Below are positions 48,183 to 56,265 of a DNA stretch of 64,000 bases, piece after piece. Numbering within the stretch: position 1 is the stretch's first letter; the number at the start of each line of letters is the position of its first letter. The notes under the pieces are model-generated. The model made no database searches, was not told where the DNA came from, and was given only the letters and a program-made list of their open reading frames with translations. The stretch is from Bdellovibrio sp. ZAP7. GTDB taxonomy: Bacteria; Bdellovibrionota; Bdellovibrionia; Bdellovibrionales; Bdellovibrionaceae. The stretch covers positions 3,348,001 to 3,412,000 of the forward strand of contig NZ_CP030082.1 in the NCBI RefSeq assembly GCF_006874645.1, given 5' to 3'. Position numbers and translations under genes: made by a program.

Positions 48183-48212
48183 GGGAGTTCTTCGGAACTC
48201 CCTTTTTTTTTA
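48183..48212. terminator. Bidirectional terminator between lpdA and the outer-membrane gene
   Basis: GGGAGTTC at 48183-48190 pairs with GAACTCCC at 48195-48202 across a TTCG loop, followed by a run of eight or more T. On the minus strand the same stem is followed by TTTTTAG, so it can also end the convergent gene at 48228. Confidence 0.92.
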
Positions 48213-48227
48213 CCTTTTCAGACCGAT

Positions 48228-49292
48228 CTACATATCCAGTGGATTGTCGGATTTTGGCTTCGCGGTTTTTTCTTTACCGAACAAGATGTCCAAGCTCAGA
48301 TTGATCGTTGTTGTGGGGGCAAATCCGTCGTCATATTTCCACGCGCAAAGTGGAGAGATCTCCACAAAGATCCAATTCACCTTTTTGAAACCCGTACGAT
48401 AAGTGAAACCCACCGTATAAGCGTCCGTATACATCTCAAGCTTAATTGAACGCATGTTGAATCTTAAATCAAACGAGAAAAGGCTTTTATCCTGAAAGCT
48501 GTAAATCCATGATGGCCCTTGCGTTGTGCCAAATACAGACGGCTCACTCATGTACCAATTCGCCTCGTTCACGAAACGCAAAAGGAAATAACGACTGTAA
48601 GCATAGTCCGAGGCTAAAGAGACTTTACTTGCCCAATAGGTTTGCGAATCCCAACCGATCTCGTCGAGTAAGTGATGGACCACGTTTCCAGTCAGATAAT
48701 TTCGACTGGCGCGCAATTTCCCGTAATAACCAACCGGCCATGTCCAGCGGATCCCCGTCTCGGTTGCGAAATCCCAGGGATTTTGCTCTTTAAATTCTTC
48801 AGGAGTGATGAAATCCTCGTCAAACATGGGAGCGGGTGCCTCGCCAGGCTTACGATTCCAATAATCGTTGAAGGCGCGTTCTTTCGCTTTTAAGTTCGGC
48901 AAACTGAGAATGAGAGAAGTTGAAACCGTATTTTCGTGTTCGCCCGTATTCGCATTATATAAAACTCCGGTCGTGAGTTTTAAGCTGCTGGAATAATACT
49001 CATCCAAGGCACGCGAGTTCCCGAACAAACCGTCGACTTTATTTGCAAGCAAGATCACTCGATCTGAAACAACTTTGCGCGAATCAGAAATGAACCCACG
49101 ACTTTGATTATCGGACTTTCGTTTTTTTCGAGTTTTCTTCGGGGGAACAGAGGCTGCTGGTGTCACTTGGTTTTGCGCAACTTGAGTACCAGGAACTTCA
49201 GAGACTGCTTTTGCGTCAGAAGGTATCGTCGCAGTTTGCGAATACGCTGAAGAAGATAGCAGTGATAAAGCAAAGACGAACTTAAGCGACAA
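48228..49292 (-). CDS. Probable outer-membrane protein, unknown function
   Basis: The frame opens at GTG 49307, but TTG 49292 has AGAGG 5 bases upstream and gives a clean signal peptide (SLKFVFALSLLSSSAYSQ), so it is preferred; no ATG is available. The mature protein has a disordered Lys/Arg-rich part (KKTRKKRKSDNQ) and then aromatic-rich amphipathic strands (IRWTWPVGYYGKLRASRNYL; FSFDLRFNMRSIKLEMYTDAYTVGFTYRTG), as in an outer-membrane barrel. A 12-bp perfect inverted repeat lies just upstream of the start. Confidence 0.65.
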   Translation of the reverse strand: MSLKFVFALSLLSSSAYSQTATIPSDAKAVSEVPGTQVAQNQVTPAASVPPKKTRKKRKSDNQSRGFISDSRKVVSDRVILLANKVDGLFGNSRALDEYYSSSLKLTTGVLYNANTGEHENTVSTSLILSLPNLKAKERAFNDYWNRKPGEAPAPMFDEDFITPEEFKEQNPWDFATETGIRWTWPVGYYGKLRASRNYLTGNVVHHLLDEIGWDSQTYWASKVSLASDYAYSRYFLLRFVNEANWYMSEPSVFGTTQGPSWIYSFQDKSLFSFDLRFNMRSIKLEMYTDAYTVGFTYRTGFKKVNWIFVEISPLCAWKYDDGFAPTTTINLSLDILFGKEKTAKPKSDNPLDM

Positions 49293-49300
49293 ATAAACCT

Positions 49301-49330
49301 CTGACACTGATCATATAAGATCAGTGTCAG
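49301..49330. promoter_or_regulatory. Perfect 12-bp inverted repeat between thiolase and outer-membrane genes
   Basis: CTGACACTGATC at 49301-49312 and its exact complement at 49319-49330 flank a 6-base AT spacer. It starts 9 bases upstream of the TTG start and lies 17 bases after the thiolase stop, both on the minus strand. No T run follows, so it may be an operator, or an mRNA hairpin that separates the two genes. Confidence 0.55.
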
Positions 49331-49347
49331 TTGTCACTCATTCATGT

Positions 49348-50628
49348 TTATCTTTCAACGATTGCTGTTACACCCATACCGCCAGCGGTACAGATGGAAA
49401 TCAATCCTCGACCGCTGCCTTTTTGTGAAAGCATTTTTGCTAGAGAAACCAGGATACGACCACCTGTTGCCGCAAAAGGATGCCCCAATGCCAAGGATCC
49501 ACCATTCACATTCAGTTTACTGCGATCGATGGATCCCAGTGCTTTTGTCAGACCCAATTTCGTGCGGCAATACTCTTCGGATTCCCACGCTTTCAAAGTG
49601 CAAAGAACCTGACCTGCGAAAGCTTCATGAATTTCATAAAAATCAAAGTCCTGCAAAGTCAGTCCGTTACGTTCGAGCATGCGAGCCACAGCATAAGTGG
49701 GAGCCATCAACAGACCTTCACCACCCACATAATCCACCGCTGCCACTTCGGCATCAGTCAGATACGCCAGCACGGGCAAATTATGTTTTTGAGCGAAGTC
49801 CTCACTGCCCAACAAAACTGCCGAAGCACCGTCTGTCAAAGCGGTACTGTTCCCAGCCGTTAATGTTCCCGTTCCGGTTTTATCAAACGCCGGTTTAAGT
49901 TTCGCTAATTTTTCCAGCGTTGTATCCCCTCGAACCAAAGAGTCTTTTTTCAAACCTTTGAATTCAAATACCAGGTCCTTAAAGAACCCCGCATCCCAGG
50001 CTTTTGCTGCATTTTGATGGCTGGCTAAAGCAAGTTTATCCTGCTCTTCTTGAGAGATGTGCCACTCTTTCACCATCAGCTCTGTATGCTGACCCATCGA
50101 AAGACCTGTGCGCGGCTCTACCACCACCGGAAATTTTGGTTTGATATCATCAATCGATAACTTGGCGAATTTACTCAAGCGGCCCATCAACGTTTTTTCT
50201 TTTTGCGCATCCATTAACTTCCAAGTGAATTCATGAGGCAAAACACCTTGAATATCACTGTTCGTATCAGTCCCGCCGGCAATACCCGATTCAATTTGCC
50301 CGGCAGCGATTTTCAAACCGATATGCCAAGCGGTTTCCAATCCTGTACCGCAAGCTCTTTGCACATCATAACCAGGGGTATGAGGATCAAGACCGGAACT
50401 AAGCACGCTCTCACGAGTCATATTCCAGTCAGCAGCATTTTTCATCACAGCACCAGTAGAAACGTCACCTAAGCGAGCGCCTCTAATATTGGTTTTATTG
50501 ACAAGGTCTTGCAAAACAGCCGTCATCAATTCTTGATTAGACGTACGGACATAATTTGTCTGAGATTTTGTAAATGGAGTTCTGGAACCTGCTAGAATCG
50601 CGATGGGACGCATTTGTTTCGTTTTCAT
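49348..50628 (-). CDS. fadI: Acetyl-CoA C-acyltransferase (FadI-type thiolase)
   Basis: The 426-residue thiolase has the acylation Cys in DVQRACGTGLE, the EIHEAFAGQV loop, the His of NVNGGSLALGHPFAATGGR and the second catalytic Cys in ISICTAGGMG. SMGQHTELMVKEWHIS and overall length fit FadI, the beta subunit of fatty-acid oxidation. No FadJ/FadB-type partner is next to it, so a stand-alone biosynthetic thiolase is possible. AAAGGA precedes ATG. A TetR regulator is transcribed divergently and a palindrome lies between. Confidence 0.87.
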   Translation of the reverse strand: MKTKQMRPIAILAGSRTPFTKSQTNYVRTSNQELMTAVLQDLVNKTNIRGARLGDVSTGAVMKNAADWNMTRESVLSSGLDPHTPGYDVQRACGTGLETAWHIGLKIAAGQIESGIAGGTDTNSDIQGVLPHEFTWKLMDAQKEKTLMGRLSKFAKLSIDDIKPKFPVVVEPRTGLSMGQHTELMVKEWHISQEEQDKLALASHQNAAKAWDAGFFKDLVFEFKGLKKDSLVRGDTTLEKLAKLKPAFDKTGTGTLTAGNSTALTDGASAVLLGSEDFAQKHNLPVLAYLTDAEVAAVDYVGGEGLLMAPTYAVARMLERNGLTLQDFDFYEIHEAFAGQVLCTLKAWESEEYCRTKLGLTKALGSIDRSKLNVNGGSLALGHPFAATGGRILVSLAKMLSQKGSGRGLISICTAGGMGVTAIVER

Positions 50629-50656
50629 ACATAGTCCTTTACGAAGGCTTGATTTA

Positions 50657-50676
50657 TCTACCTATCGGTAGGTAGA
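50657..50676. promoter_or_regulatory. Palindromic operator in the fadI-tetR divergent region
   Basis: TCTACCTA at 50657-50664 is repeated inverted as TAGGTAGA at 50669-50676 around TCGG. The 20-bp palindrome lies in the 93-bp gap between the start codons of the thiolase and the TetR regulator, a typical place for a TetR-family operator controlling both genes. Binding is inferred. Confidence 0.75.
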
Positions 50677-50721
50677 ATATATCTAAACAGAAACCGAAGC
50701 AACCCCCAGAAGGAGGTAAAA

Positions 50722-51312
50722 ATGGAAACCAAAGCTCAAGCTCTTGAAGTTGCCAAAAACCACCTTCAATTGAGGGGTTATAACGGCTTTAGCTTTCAAG
50801 ACATCGCCGATGAGTTAGGCATCCGCAAAGCGAGTCTCCATTACTATTTCGCCTCTAAGGAAGACCTGGGCCTAGCTTTGCTCGAAGACTATACCCAGTC
50901 TTTTCAACAATGGGCCGAAAAGCACGCACAACGTGGTCCTTTGGAGAAAATCAAAAAGTTCATCGACATGTACCACTCTTTCTCCCAGGACAGCTTAAAA
51001 GTATGCCCTGGCGGAGTGTTATGCATCGACTACAACACTCTGCCCACAAAATTGCAGAAAGCCGTTTCTCACTTCCAAGTACAACAGCAAACGTGGCTGG
51101 AAATCCAAATCAAAGAAGCCCAAAAGCTTTCTGAAATCAAAAAAGACCTGAAACCTAAAGAAACAGCGACTCTATTAATAAGCACCTGCCAAGGCAGCCT
51201 TCAATTAGCGCGCATGCAAAATAACCCTAAGCTCATGAAATCAACCTGCTTAAACCTTTTATCCCTAGTTGAAAATAAAGCTCGTTTATGGAGCCAGGCA
51301 TATAACTTCTAG
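50722..51312 (+). CDS. TetR-family transcriptional regulator
   Basis: The 196-residue product has an N-terminal helix-turn-helix (GFSFQDIADELGIRKASLHYYFASKEDLGLALL) and a helical ligand-binding domain with a Cys (KVCPGGVLCIDYNTLP) that resembles the TetR_C group also seen in AcrR/QacR-like repressors. AAGGAGG precedes ATG. Position next to the FadI-type thiolase suggests control by fatty-acid derivatives; the ligand is unknown. Confidence 0.88.
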   Translation: METKAQALEVAKNHLQLRGYNGFSFQDIADELGIRKASLHYYFASKEDLGLALLEDYTQSFQQWAEKHAQRGPLEKIKKFIDMYHSFSQDSLKVCPGGVLCIDYNTLPTKLQKAVSHFQVQQQTWLEIQIKEAQKLSEIKKDLKPKETATLLISTCQGSLQLARMQNNPKLMKSTCLNLLSLVENKARLWSQAYNF

Positions 51313-51405
51313 CCTGAGCGAACGTCCTGAACATAAGTGAAGATTCGTGAGTGTGGTTCCACTTTGGTGCTATCCTACAGTCCAGACATTTTTCATGGAG
51401 GAAAA

Positions 51406-52584
51406 ATGAACCACTTTTCGCGCGTTCTTGTCGTGCTGGCACTATTGCTTGCATCTGCTTTCGCTTCTGCATCTCAACAAGTTAAAGAATGGAACATGTT
51501 GGTATTCCTGAACGGAAACAACAACCTTGATTCGTTCGGTCCGATGAATATCAATCAAATGGAACAAGTTGGCTCGAATGAGAACCTGAACATCCTGGTT
51601 CAGTGGGCCTCAGCTAAAAAAAGCAGTGTTTCTCGCTTATTGATTCAAAAAGACAATGACACGAATAAAGTCACTTCACCAGTAGTTCAAAACATGGGTG
51701 CGGTGGATATGGGTGACTGGAAAGAACTGGTTAAGTTCGTAGAATGGGCTAATCAAAACTACCCTGCGAAAAAATACTTTGTGGTTGTTTGGGATCACGG
51801 CGGTGGCTGGCACTTGGCTTCGATTCCTGGCATGAAACCAATGGATATTTCTTGGGATGACAACACAGGCAACAACATCACGACTGAACAATTGGGTCAG
51901 GCGATGGCGGAATCTGCAAAGATCCTAGGTCACAAAGTGGACATTTACTCTTCTGATGCGTGCTTGATGGGGATGATTGAAGTTGCCTCCGAAATGTCTG
52001 AATCCGTTCAGTACTATTTGGGTTCTCAGGATGTAGAACCAGGTGCTGGTTGGCCTTATGCAACTTTTCTGACGAAATGGGCACAAAACCCAATGATGAG
52101 CGCTGCAGACCTGGTTAAAGTTCATGCTGCAGACTATTTGGCAGCCTACAATGGTGGAGTTTACGGCAATCGCAAAGTGACGATGTCTGCCTATGATCTA
52201 TCTCACATTGATTCTTACGAGCAGTCATTGAAACAATTGAGTGCTGAATTTGCGGCATTGGACAACGCCTCTTTGGCAAAAGTGGCTCGATCGGCTAAGA
52301 ATGCAAAGCTTTTCACATACTGGGACTACCGTGACGTGATTGATTTCATCGATCTTGCGACCAAAAACGGAATCACAACTCCAGCGATGCAATCTGTTCG
52401 CGATGCTCAAAGCCAGTTCGTGATTGCTAACAGCCAAAATCAAGATACAAAAACTTGGGGTGTTTCAATCTGGCTTCCGTCCAACAGCTCGGACTATTCC
52501 GGATATATCGAACGCTATCATGGCTTAAAGTTCAACCAGAGGACAAACTGGGCAGATTTAGTCACAAAGATCCAAGGTAAATAA
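51406..52584 (+). CDS. Clostripain-family (C11) cysteine peptidase, secreted
   Basis: Start set at ATG 51406, after GGAGG (51398-51402); the frame extends upstream without a ribosome site. The 392-residue product has a signal peptide (cleavage after FASAS). WNMLVFLNGNNNLD opens the C11 fold, and the catalytic pair is His131 (VVWDHGGGW) and Cys186 (SSDACLMGM). The family cuts after Arg, usually outside the cell. A strong terminator follows, so it is transcribed alone. A role in prey protein digestion is plausible. Confidence 0.88.
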   Translation: MNHFSRVLVVLALLLASAFASASQQVKEWNMLVFLNGNNNLDSFGPMNINQMEQVGSNENLNILVQWASAKKSSVSRLLIQKDNDTNKVTSPVVQNMGAVDMGDWKELVKFVEWANQNYPAKKYFVVVWDHGGGWHLASIPGMKPMDISWDDNTGNNITTEQLGQAMAESAKILGHKVDIYSSDACLMGMIEVASEMSESVQYYLGSQDVEPGAGWPYATFLTKWAQNPMMSAADLVKVHAADYLAAYNGGVYGNRKVTMSAYDLSHIDSYEQSLKQLSAEFAALDNASLAKVARSAKNAKLFTYWDYRDVIDFIDLATKNGITTPAMQSVRDAQSQFVIANSQNQDTKTWGVSIWLPSNSSDYSGYIERYHGLKFNQRTNWADLVTKIQGK

Positions 52585-52590
52585 AAAAGC

Positions 52591-52620
52591 AAGGGGCCAA
52601 CAAGGCCCCTTTTCTTTTTT
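52591..52620 (+). terminator. Rho-independent terminator after the clostripain-like gene
   Basis: AAGGGGCC (52591-52598) pairs with GGCCCCTT (52604-52611) around AACAA, followed by a T-rich run to 52620. It starts 7 bases after the stop codon. Confidence 0.92.
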
Positions 52621-52691
52621 CACACACTCTTGCAGAGAAAACCAATTCCAGCTACTCGTCTCCTCCATCAACTTTTCATGAGGAGACTAAA

Positions 52692-53276
52692 ATGAAAAAA
52701 GCTATATTGATGGCAGCGCTCTTAACCACGACCGCCTTCATTCCAAAATCATTCGCTGACACCACACTTAAAAATATAACCGACACCACTTCCCGCGAGC
52801 GCACCATTCTGTCGCAACTTGTCCGCGTCCCTGCCGAAGACATTGAGGCTTTAGAAATTCAACTGACCGGCACATTTCCCACAATGACCAGCCACCATGG
52901 TTTTGATGAAGTCGTGAATGCTTTCACCGACAATCTTGCCTATGATGTCGCTCACAAATTCCTGAACCATCCTGAATCAGACGCACGATTAAATACTCCC
53001 CGCGCCAACAGCCAACCATGGTGGGCTTCAGATCAAACTTCAGCCCTGCCTCAACAGGTCAGCTTGCTAAATACATTCCTGCAAGCAAACCAGCTGAAAT
53101 CCGACGTGAGCCTCTATAACATCCTAGAAAAATCCATGACCGTAGACCCCGGCTTCTGCGACGGCGACACCCGCCGCCAACGCCCCCAAAACTGCGAATA
53201 CCACAAGACCCTTATCTTCCTACCCCTCACCAACGGCACCCGCCTAATCAAAGGCTACCGAGTTTATTGGTACTAG
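52692..53276 (+). CDS. Secreted protein of unknown function
   Basis: The 194-residue product has a signal peptide (cleavage after SFAD) and a globular body with NSQPWWASDQTSALP and a Cys pair (PGFCDGDTRRQRPQNCEYHK) that may form a disulfide. The C-terminus is beta-like (TLIFLPLTNGTRLIKGYRVYWY). No family is recognised. GAGGAG lies before ATG. Cytosine-rich codons are frequent near the 3' end (GCCCCC, ACCCGC), unlike its neighbours. Confidence 0.6.
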   Translation: MKKAILMAALLTTTAFIPKSFADTTLKNITDTTSRERTILSQLVRVPAEDIEALEIQLTGTFPTMTSHHGFDEVVNAFTDNLAYDVAHKFLNHPESDARLNTPRANSQPWWASDQTSALPQQVSLLNTFLQANQLKSDVSLYNILEKSMTVDPGFCDGDTRRQRPQNCEYHKTLIFLPLTNGTRLIKGYRVYWY

Positions 53277-53362
53277 AAAATTAAGCCAGCGACAGAATGA
53301 GAACATCACGCAATCATCCATCTCCAAAGTAAGGGCTATTCTTTAACGTCTGAGCATTGATC

Positions 53363-53516
53363 CCCTCGAGGCCCGGGGGCCTGCGGGCAGGGATGGAAAC
53401 GCAGCGACCTCCGTGGGCGCATGGATGCGCGCACCCGCCAAAGGCGGGCCACGGTGAGCCACGATGGCGTGTCGCGGAGTTACCATCCCTGCTCGCAGGA
53501 CACCGGGACTCGAGGG
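53363..53516. repeat. GC-rich 154-bp inverted-repeat element, possible structured RNA
   Basis: Two 38-bp arms (53363-53400 and 53479-53516) are inverted copies with five differences. Inside, GCGAC (53404-53408) pairs with GTCGC (53471-53475) and CCGTGG (53411-53416) with CCACGG (53449-53454), enclosing two perfect hairpins: GCGCAT/ATGCGC (53417-53430) and CCCGCC/GGCGGG (53434-53448). The nested helices form a three-way junction. GC content is far above the flanks. A terminator follows at 53544. The element makes up most of the 325-bp gene-free stretch 53277-53601. It may be a non-coding RNA or a palindromic mobile repeat; I cannot name its family. Confidence 0.7.
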
Positions 53517-53543
53517 CGAACGAAGCCGCCCAGAACGAAAAAG

Positions 53544-53577
53544 AAAAGCCCAGCTTAAACTGGGCTTTTCGATTTTT
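53544..53577. terminator. Bidirectional terminator after the GC-rich element
   Basis: AAAAGCCCAG (53544-53553) pairs with CTGGGCTTTT (53560-53569) around CTTAAA, followed by TTTTCGATTTTTT on the plus strand. On the minus strand TTTTCTTTTTC follows, so it also serves the lipoprotein gene that ends at 53602. Confidence 0.88.
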
Positions 53578-53601
53578 TGAGATTCTAAAACTCTCTAATA
53601 A

Positions 53602-55209
53602 TTATTTTACGCAAGAATAGTAAACTTGGTATTGGCCTTGTGGAAGATCTGCGCTGAATACCATGTTCACGCCAGACACTGTGTAAGCACCAGCATATGG
53701 TTGACCATCTTTAAGTACAGAGATGGATCTTACAGAGTCTACTACTGGAGCACATGACAGAGTGAAAGTTTTCAATGTTTTGCGAACACCGTCAGCGATA
53801 CCAGATACTTGAGCTGCGTAATCAGAGGCACACACGTCACCGATCACACCACCAGTTAATTTGGAGATCTGTTCGTAACGGTAACCGTAAGCATAACCAT
53901 TCGTAGACTTACAAGCTGTATCACCAGGGCGAGTGATGATGGAATGGAAGCTGAATGCTTTTTGACCACCATAAGTTTGACCGATGAAGTTCAACAATGA
54001 TTGTGGGTCATTTTTTGTACCGTTTTTAGATTCATCTTCGTCAGAGATCGTAAGAACTGCCAACTGTGCATCTGGGCGTACGAAGTTCACGTTACCACCG
54101 CTTTGAGACAATGATCTTTCGATCGCACGGTAAGTTGCATAAATTGCTTGTTCGTCACCGCTACCAACTTCAGATCTTTGCAAAGTCGCACCCAACAATG
54201 TTTGCGCTTCAGCGTCAGCCATTGCAGAAGTCAGGATGTACTGACCTTTTTTACCAGTTAATTGTACCAAGCGACCGTCACCCAAAGTGATATCACGTGG
54301 ATCTGTTGTTGTAACCGCGATCTGCCAGTCCAAACCTTTCATAACACTTAGAAGGTTTTTCACACGGCTCGCCATATTTTTTTGTTCGTATTCCATGGAG
54401 CCAGAGTTGTCGATCACAATTAGCAAATCCACTTTTTTGTTCGGTGTAACTTGGACGTTCTGAACAAGTGATTTGTATTTTGAAGACACATCAAAAGTAA
54501 TGGATTTTGCAGATGAATGAGCCAATTTATCTGTTGCTGTAACTGCAAGGGTGTATGTACCAGAAACCATGCTGGGAACCTTGATCGTGTTCGTACCTGC
54601 TGCACAAGTTTTAGAAACTCCTGCAAACGAGCAAGTTACTTTATCAACACCAGAACCCGCATCAGATACTGTGAATACGATTTCTACGTCAGAACCTTCT
54701 TCAACAGTTGAAGTTGGGTATTTCGCGAAAACGATTTCAGGGCCCGCTTCGTCAATCAGGATGCTGGCATTCAAACACTCAGAAGTACGACCGTCGTAGT
54801 CTTTATACATTACGCTCAAAGTAACATTCTGATTAGTCGATGTACTTTGATAGATTTTAGAATCAACGAACGGCTCGTAAGAACCATTCGAACAATCAGC
54901 ACCAGTGGAAAGCTTTAAGTAAGCTGCACTGAAAACAGAGATGAAGTTCAACTCAAGCTTTGCCGAATCTGTTAGTTTTGCGCCGTTATTGATTTGGAAT
55001 ACGGCTGCCTCACCTGATGGTGGAGCTGGCGTTGCCGAAGGGCTTGGTTCAACTGTAGGAGTTGGAGAAGGTTCAGTCACTACACTGAAATCACTGTTTG
55101 TATTGCTGCCGGAGCCAGCACTACCGAATTCGACGCTACCTTGGTTTTCTAAACATGCCGTCAGGTTGAAAGTCATTGCTAGTAGTAAGGCCCATCCTAG
55201 ATTCTTCAT
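53602..55209 (-). CDS. VWA-domain lipoprotein
   Basis: The 535-residue product has lipobox LTAC (Cys19) and a Ser/Pro/Thr-rich stalk to about residue 65. Two Ig-like modules follow (the second with GPEIVFAKYPTSTVEEGSDVEIVFTVSD), then a VWA domain from about 258 with the MIDAS start DNSGSM (267-272). The later SDEDES loop may supply the acidic MIDAS residue; the threonine position is not certain. Surface VWA lipoproteins of this layout are common in Bdellovibrio-like and myxobacterial genomes and may act in adhesion. It is not linked to the motor-adhesin operons. Confidence 0.8.
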   Translation of the reverse strand: MKNLGWALLLAMTFNLTACLENQGSVEFGSAGSGSNTNSDFSVVTEPSPTPTVEPSPSATPAPPSGEAAVFQINNGAKLTDSAKLELNFISVFSAAYLKLSTGADCSNGSYEPFVDSKIYQSTSTNQNVTLSVMYKDYDGRTSECLNASILIDEAGPEIVFAKYPTSTVEEGSDVEIVFTVSDAGSGVDKVTCSFAGVSKTCAAGTNTIKVPSMVSGTYTLAVTATDKLAHSSAKSITFDVSSKYKSLVQNVQVTPNKKVDLLIVIDNSGSMEYEQKNMASRVKNLLSVMKGLDWQIAVTTTDPRDITLGDGRLVQLTGKKGQYILTSAMADAEAQTLLGATLQRSEVGSGDEQAIYATYRAIERSLSQSGGNVNFVRPDAQLAVLTISDEDESKNGTKNDPQSLLNFIGQTYGGQKAFSFHSIITRPGDTACKSTNGYAYGYRYEQISKLTGGVIGDVCASDYAAQVSGIADGVRKTLKTFTLSCAPVVDSVRSISVLKDGQPYAGAYTVSGVNMVFSADLPQGQYQVYYSCVK

Positions 55210-55405
55210 AAAATCCGCTCCTCATGTGCGAGTACACATACATTGTTGCGATATCTTCAGATGATTTTCAAAGCAATCTCACTATGGGAATGTTTCGTAA
55301 ACTCCTTAGACAAAGGCAGAAAATTCGCCGTCTAAAAGTTCGCCACTCGCGAGAAAACTCAGTCAGAGCGCGGGTTTGCCGGCATACAGAGGTAAGAATG
55401 TCTTA

Positions 55406-55834
55406 TTACTGGAAAGGCGGAGCTGAAGCTCTGAACTTGCGAACCAAAGGCATGATCAGCGTCTTGGGATTGATACCGCTATCAAGGCACACATCGAAAA
55501 ACTCCAGCAAATCTTTGGTGGTATTTGATTCGATATCACCATCAAGAAAGGCCATTGACCAATCTCCGAAAAGACGTTTATCGCTTTGCTCTTCGATCAA
55601 GACTTTCAATGTATGATTACGGTTGTCGCGACGAATGACGTTCACCAGGGATTGAACCTTGTCTTTGTCACCCTCAAGAACCTGCAGAAAGTAACCTTCG
55701 CGCAAAATAAGAACGCCCGAGATATCATCTCGAGCGTTGTTTTTGCGTGAAGAATTAAGAATGTTACGGATATCAGTATAACTGAGACTCTCGGACGCGT
55801 AACTGACGTAAACGAGATGAAATACTGAGCTCAT
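55406..55834 (-). CDS. BLUF-domain blue-light sensor protein
   Basis: The 142-residue protein is a single BLUF domain with a short tail. The flavin-binding set is complete when spaced as in AppA: Tyr9 (LVYVSY), Asn33 (RKNNARDD), Gln51 (YFLQVLEG), Trp92 and Met94 (FGDWSMAF). BLUF domains bind FAD and change hydrogen bonding on blue light; short forms act through partner proteins. Its ATG overlaps the stop of the MaoC gene (TAATG), so the two are made together. No EAL or other output domain is fused. Confidence 0.92.
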   Translation of the reverse strand: MSSVFHLVYVSYASESLSYTDIRNILNSSRKNNARDDISGVLILREGYFLQVLEGDKDKVQSLVNVIRRDNRNHTLKVLIEEQSDKRLFGDWSMAFLDGDIESNTTKDLLEFFDVCLDSGINPKTLIMPLVRKFRASAPPFQ

Positions 55835-56256
55835 TACTTAGGAATCGCGAAATCTTTCGCCATCATGATAACAGCTTCACCTTTAACCACCATGTCGCCG
55901 TTTTCTTTAGTCACATTCGTCTCAACTGTCGCGATGCCTTTTTCTTTGCGCATAGCTGTGATTCTGATTGTGATTTTGATGGTGTCGTCGATGAAAACCG
56001 GATTAACGAATTTCATAGATTGACCAAGATAAATACCGCCCTCACCGATACACTCAACAAGAGCTCTGGAAATCAGAGCCCCGCAGATCATACCGTGAGC
56101 GATACGACGGCCAAAACGAGTTTTAGCCGCGTAAGCATCGTCCAAATGAATAGGATTATGATCTCCAGACAATTCAGCAAATTGACGAACCATTTTATCC
56201 GTCACAGTCACTGTCGCTGAGTTCGTGAAACCTACATCAATATTTGGAACCTGCAT
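55834..56256 (-). CDS. MaoC-like (R)-specific enoyl-CoA hydratase
   Basis: The 140-residue product is a short hotdog-fold protein with the hydratase 2 motif: catalytic Asp and His in SGDHNPIHLD, then FGRRIAHGMICGALISRAL. It adds water to trans-2-enoyl-CoA to give the (R)-3-hydroxyacyl-CoA, as in PhaJ; other MaoC-type substrates are possible. It is upstream of and coupled to the BLUF gene, an unusual pairing, and follows the PhoH gene by 9 bp on the same strand. Confidence 0.88.
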   Translation of the reverse strand: MQVPNIDVGFTNSATVTVTDKMVRQFAELSGDHNPIHLDDAYAAKTRFGRRIAHGMICGALISRALVECIGEGGIYLGQSMKFVNPVFIDDTIKITIRITAMRKEKGIATVETNVTKENGDMVVKGEAVIMMAKDFAIPK

Positions 56257-56265
56257 CTCTTACTC

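Noticed and set aside
53363-53516. GC-rich element as an integron attC site
   Set aside because: The inner arms end in AAAC and GTTACC, not the RYYYAAC/GTTRRRY core sites, and there is no integrase or gene cassette nearby.
53363-53516. GC-rich element as a class I cyclic-di-GMP riboswitch
   Set aside because: The element has GGGATGGAAACGCAG and GGAGTTACC, which loosely recall parts of that riboswitch, but the conserved GAAA tetraloop and its receptor are missing and the long outer stem does not fit.
53357-53620. 87-residue frame over the GC-rich element
   Set aside because: It runs through the inverted repeat and the terminator, has no ribosome site, and its composition follows the palindrome.
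55224-55616. 130-residue plus-strand frame between VWA lipoprotein and BLUF genes
   Set aside because: Half of it lies opposite the BLUF gene, which has a full motif set; the rest has no ribosome site or domain.
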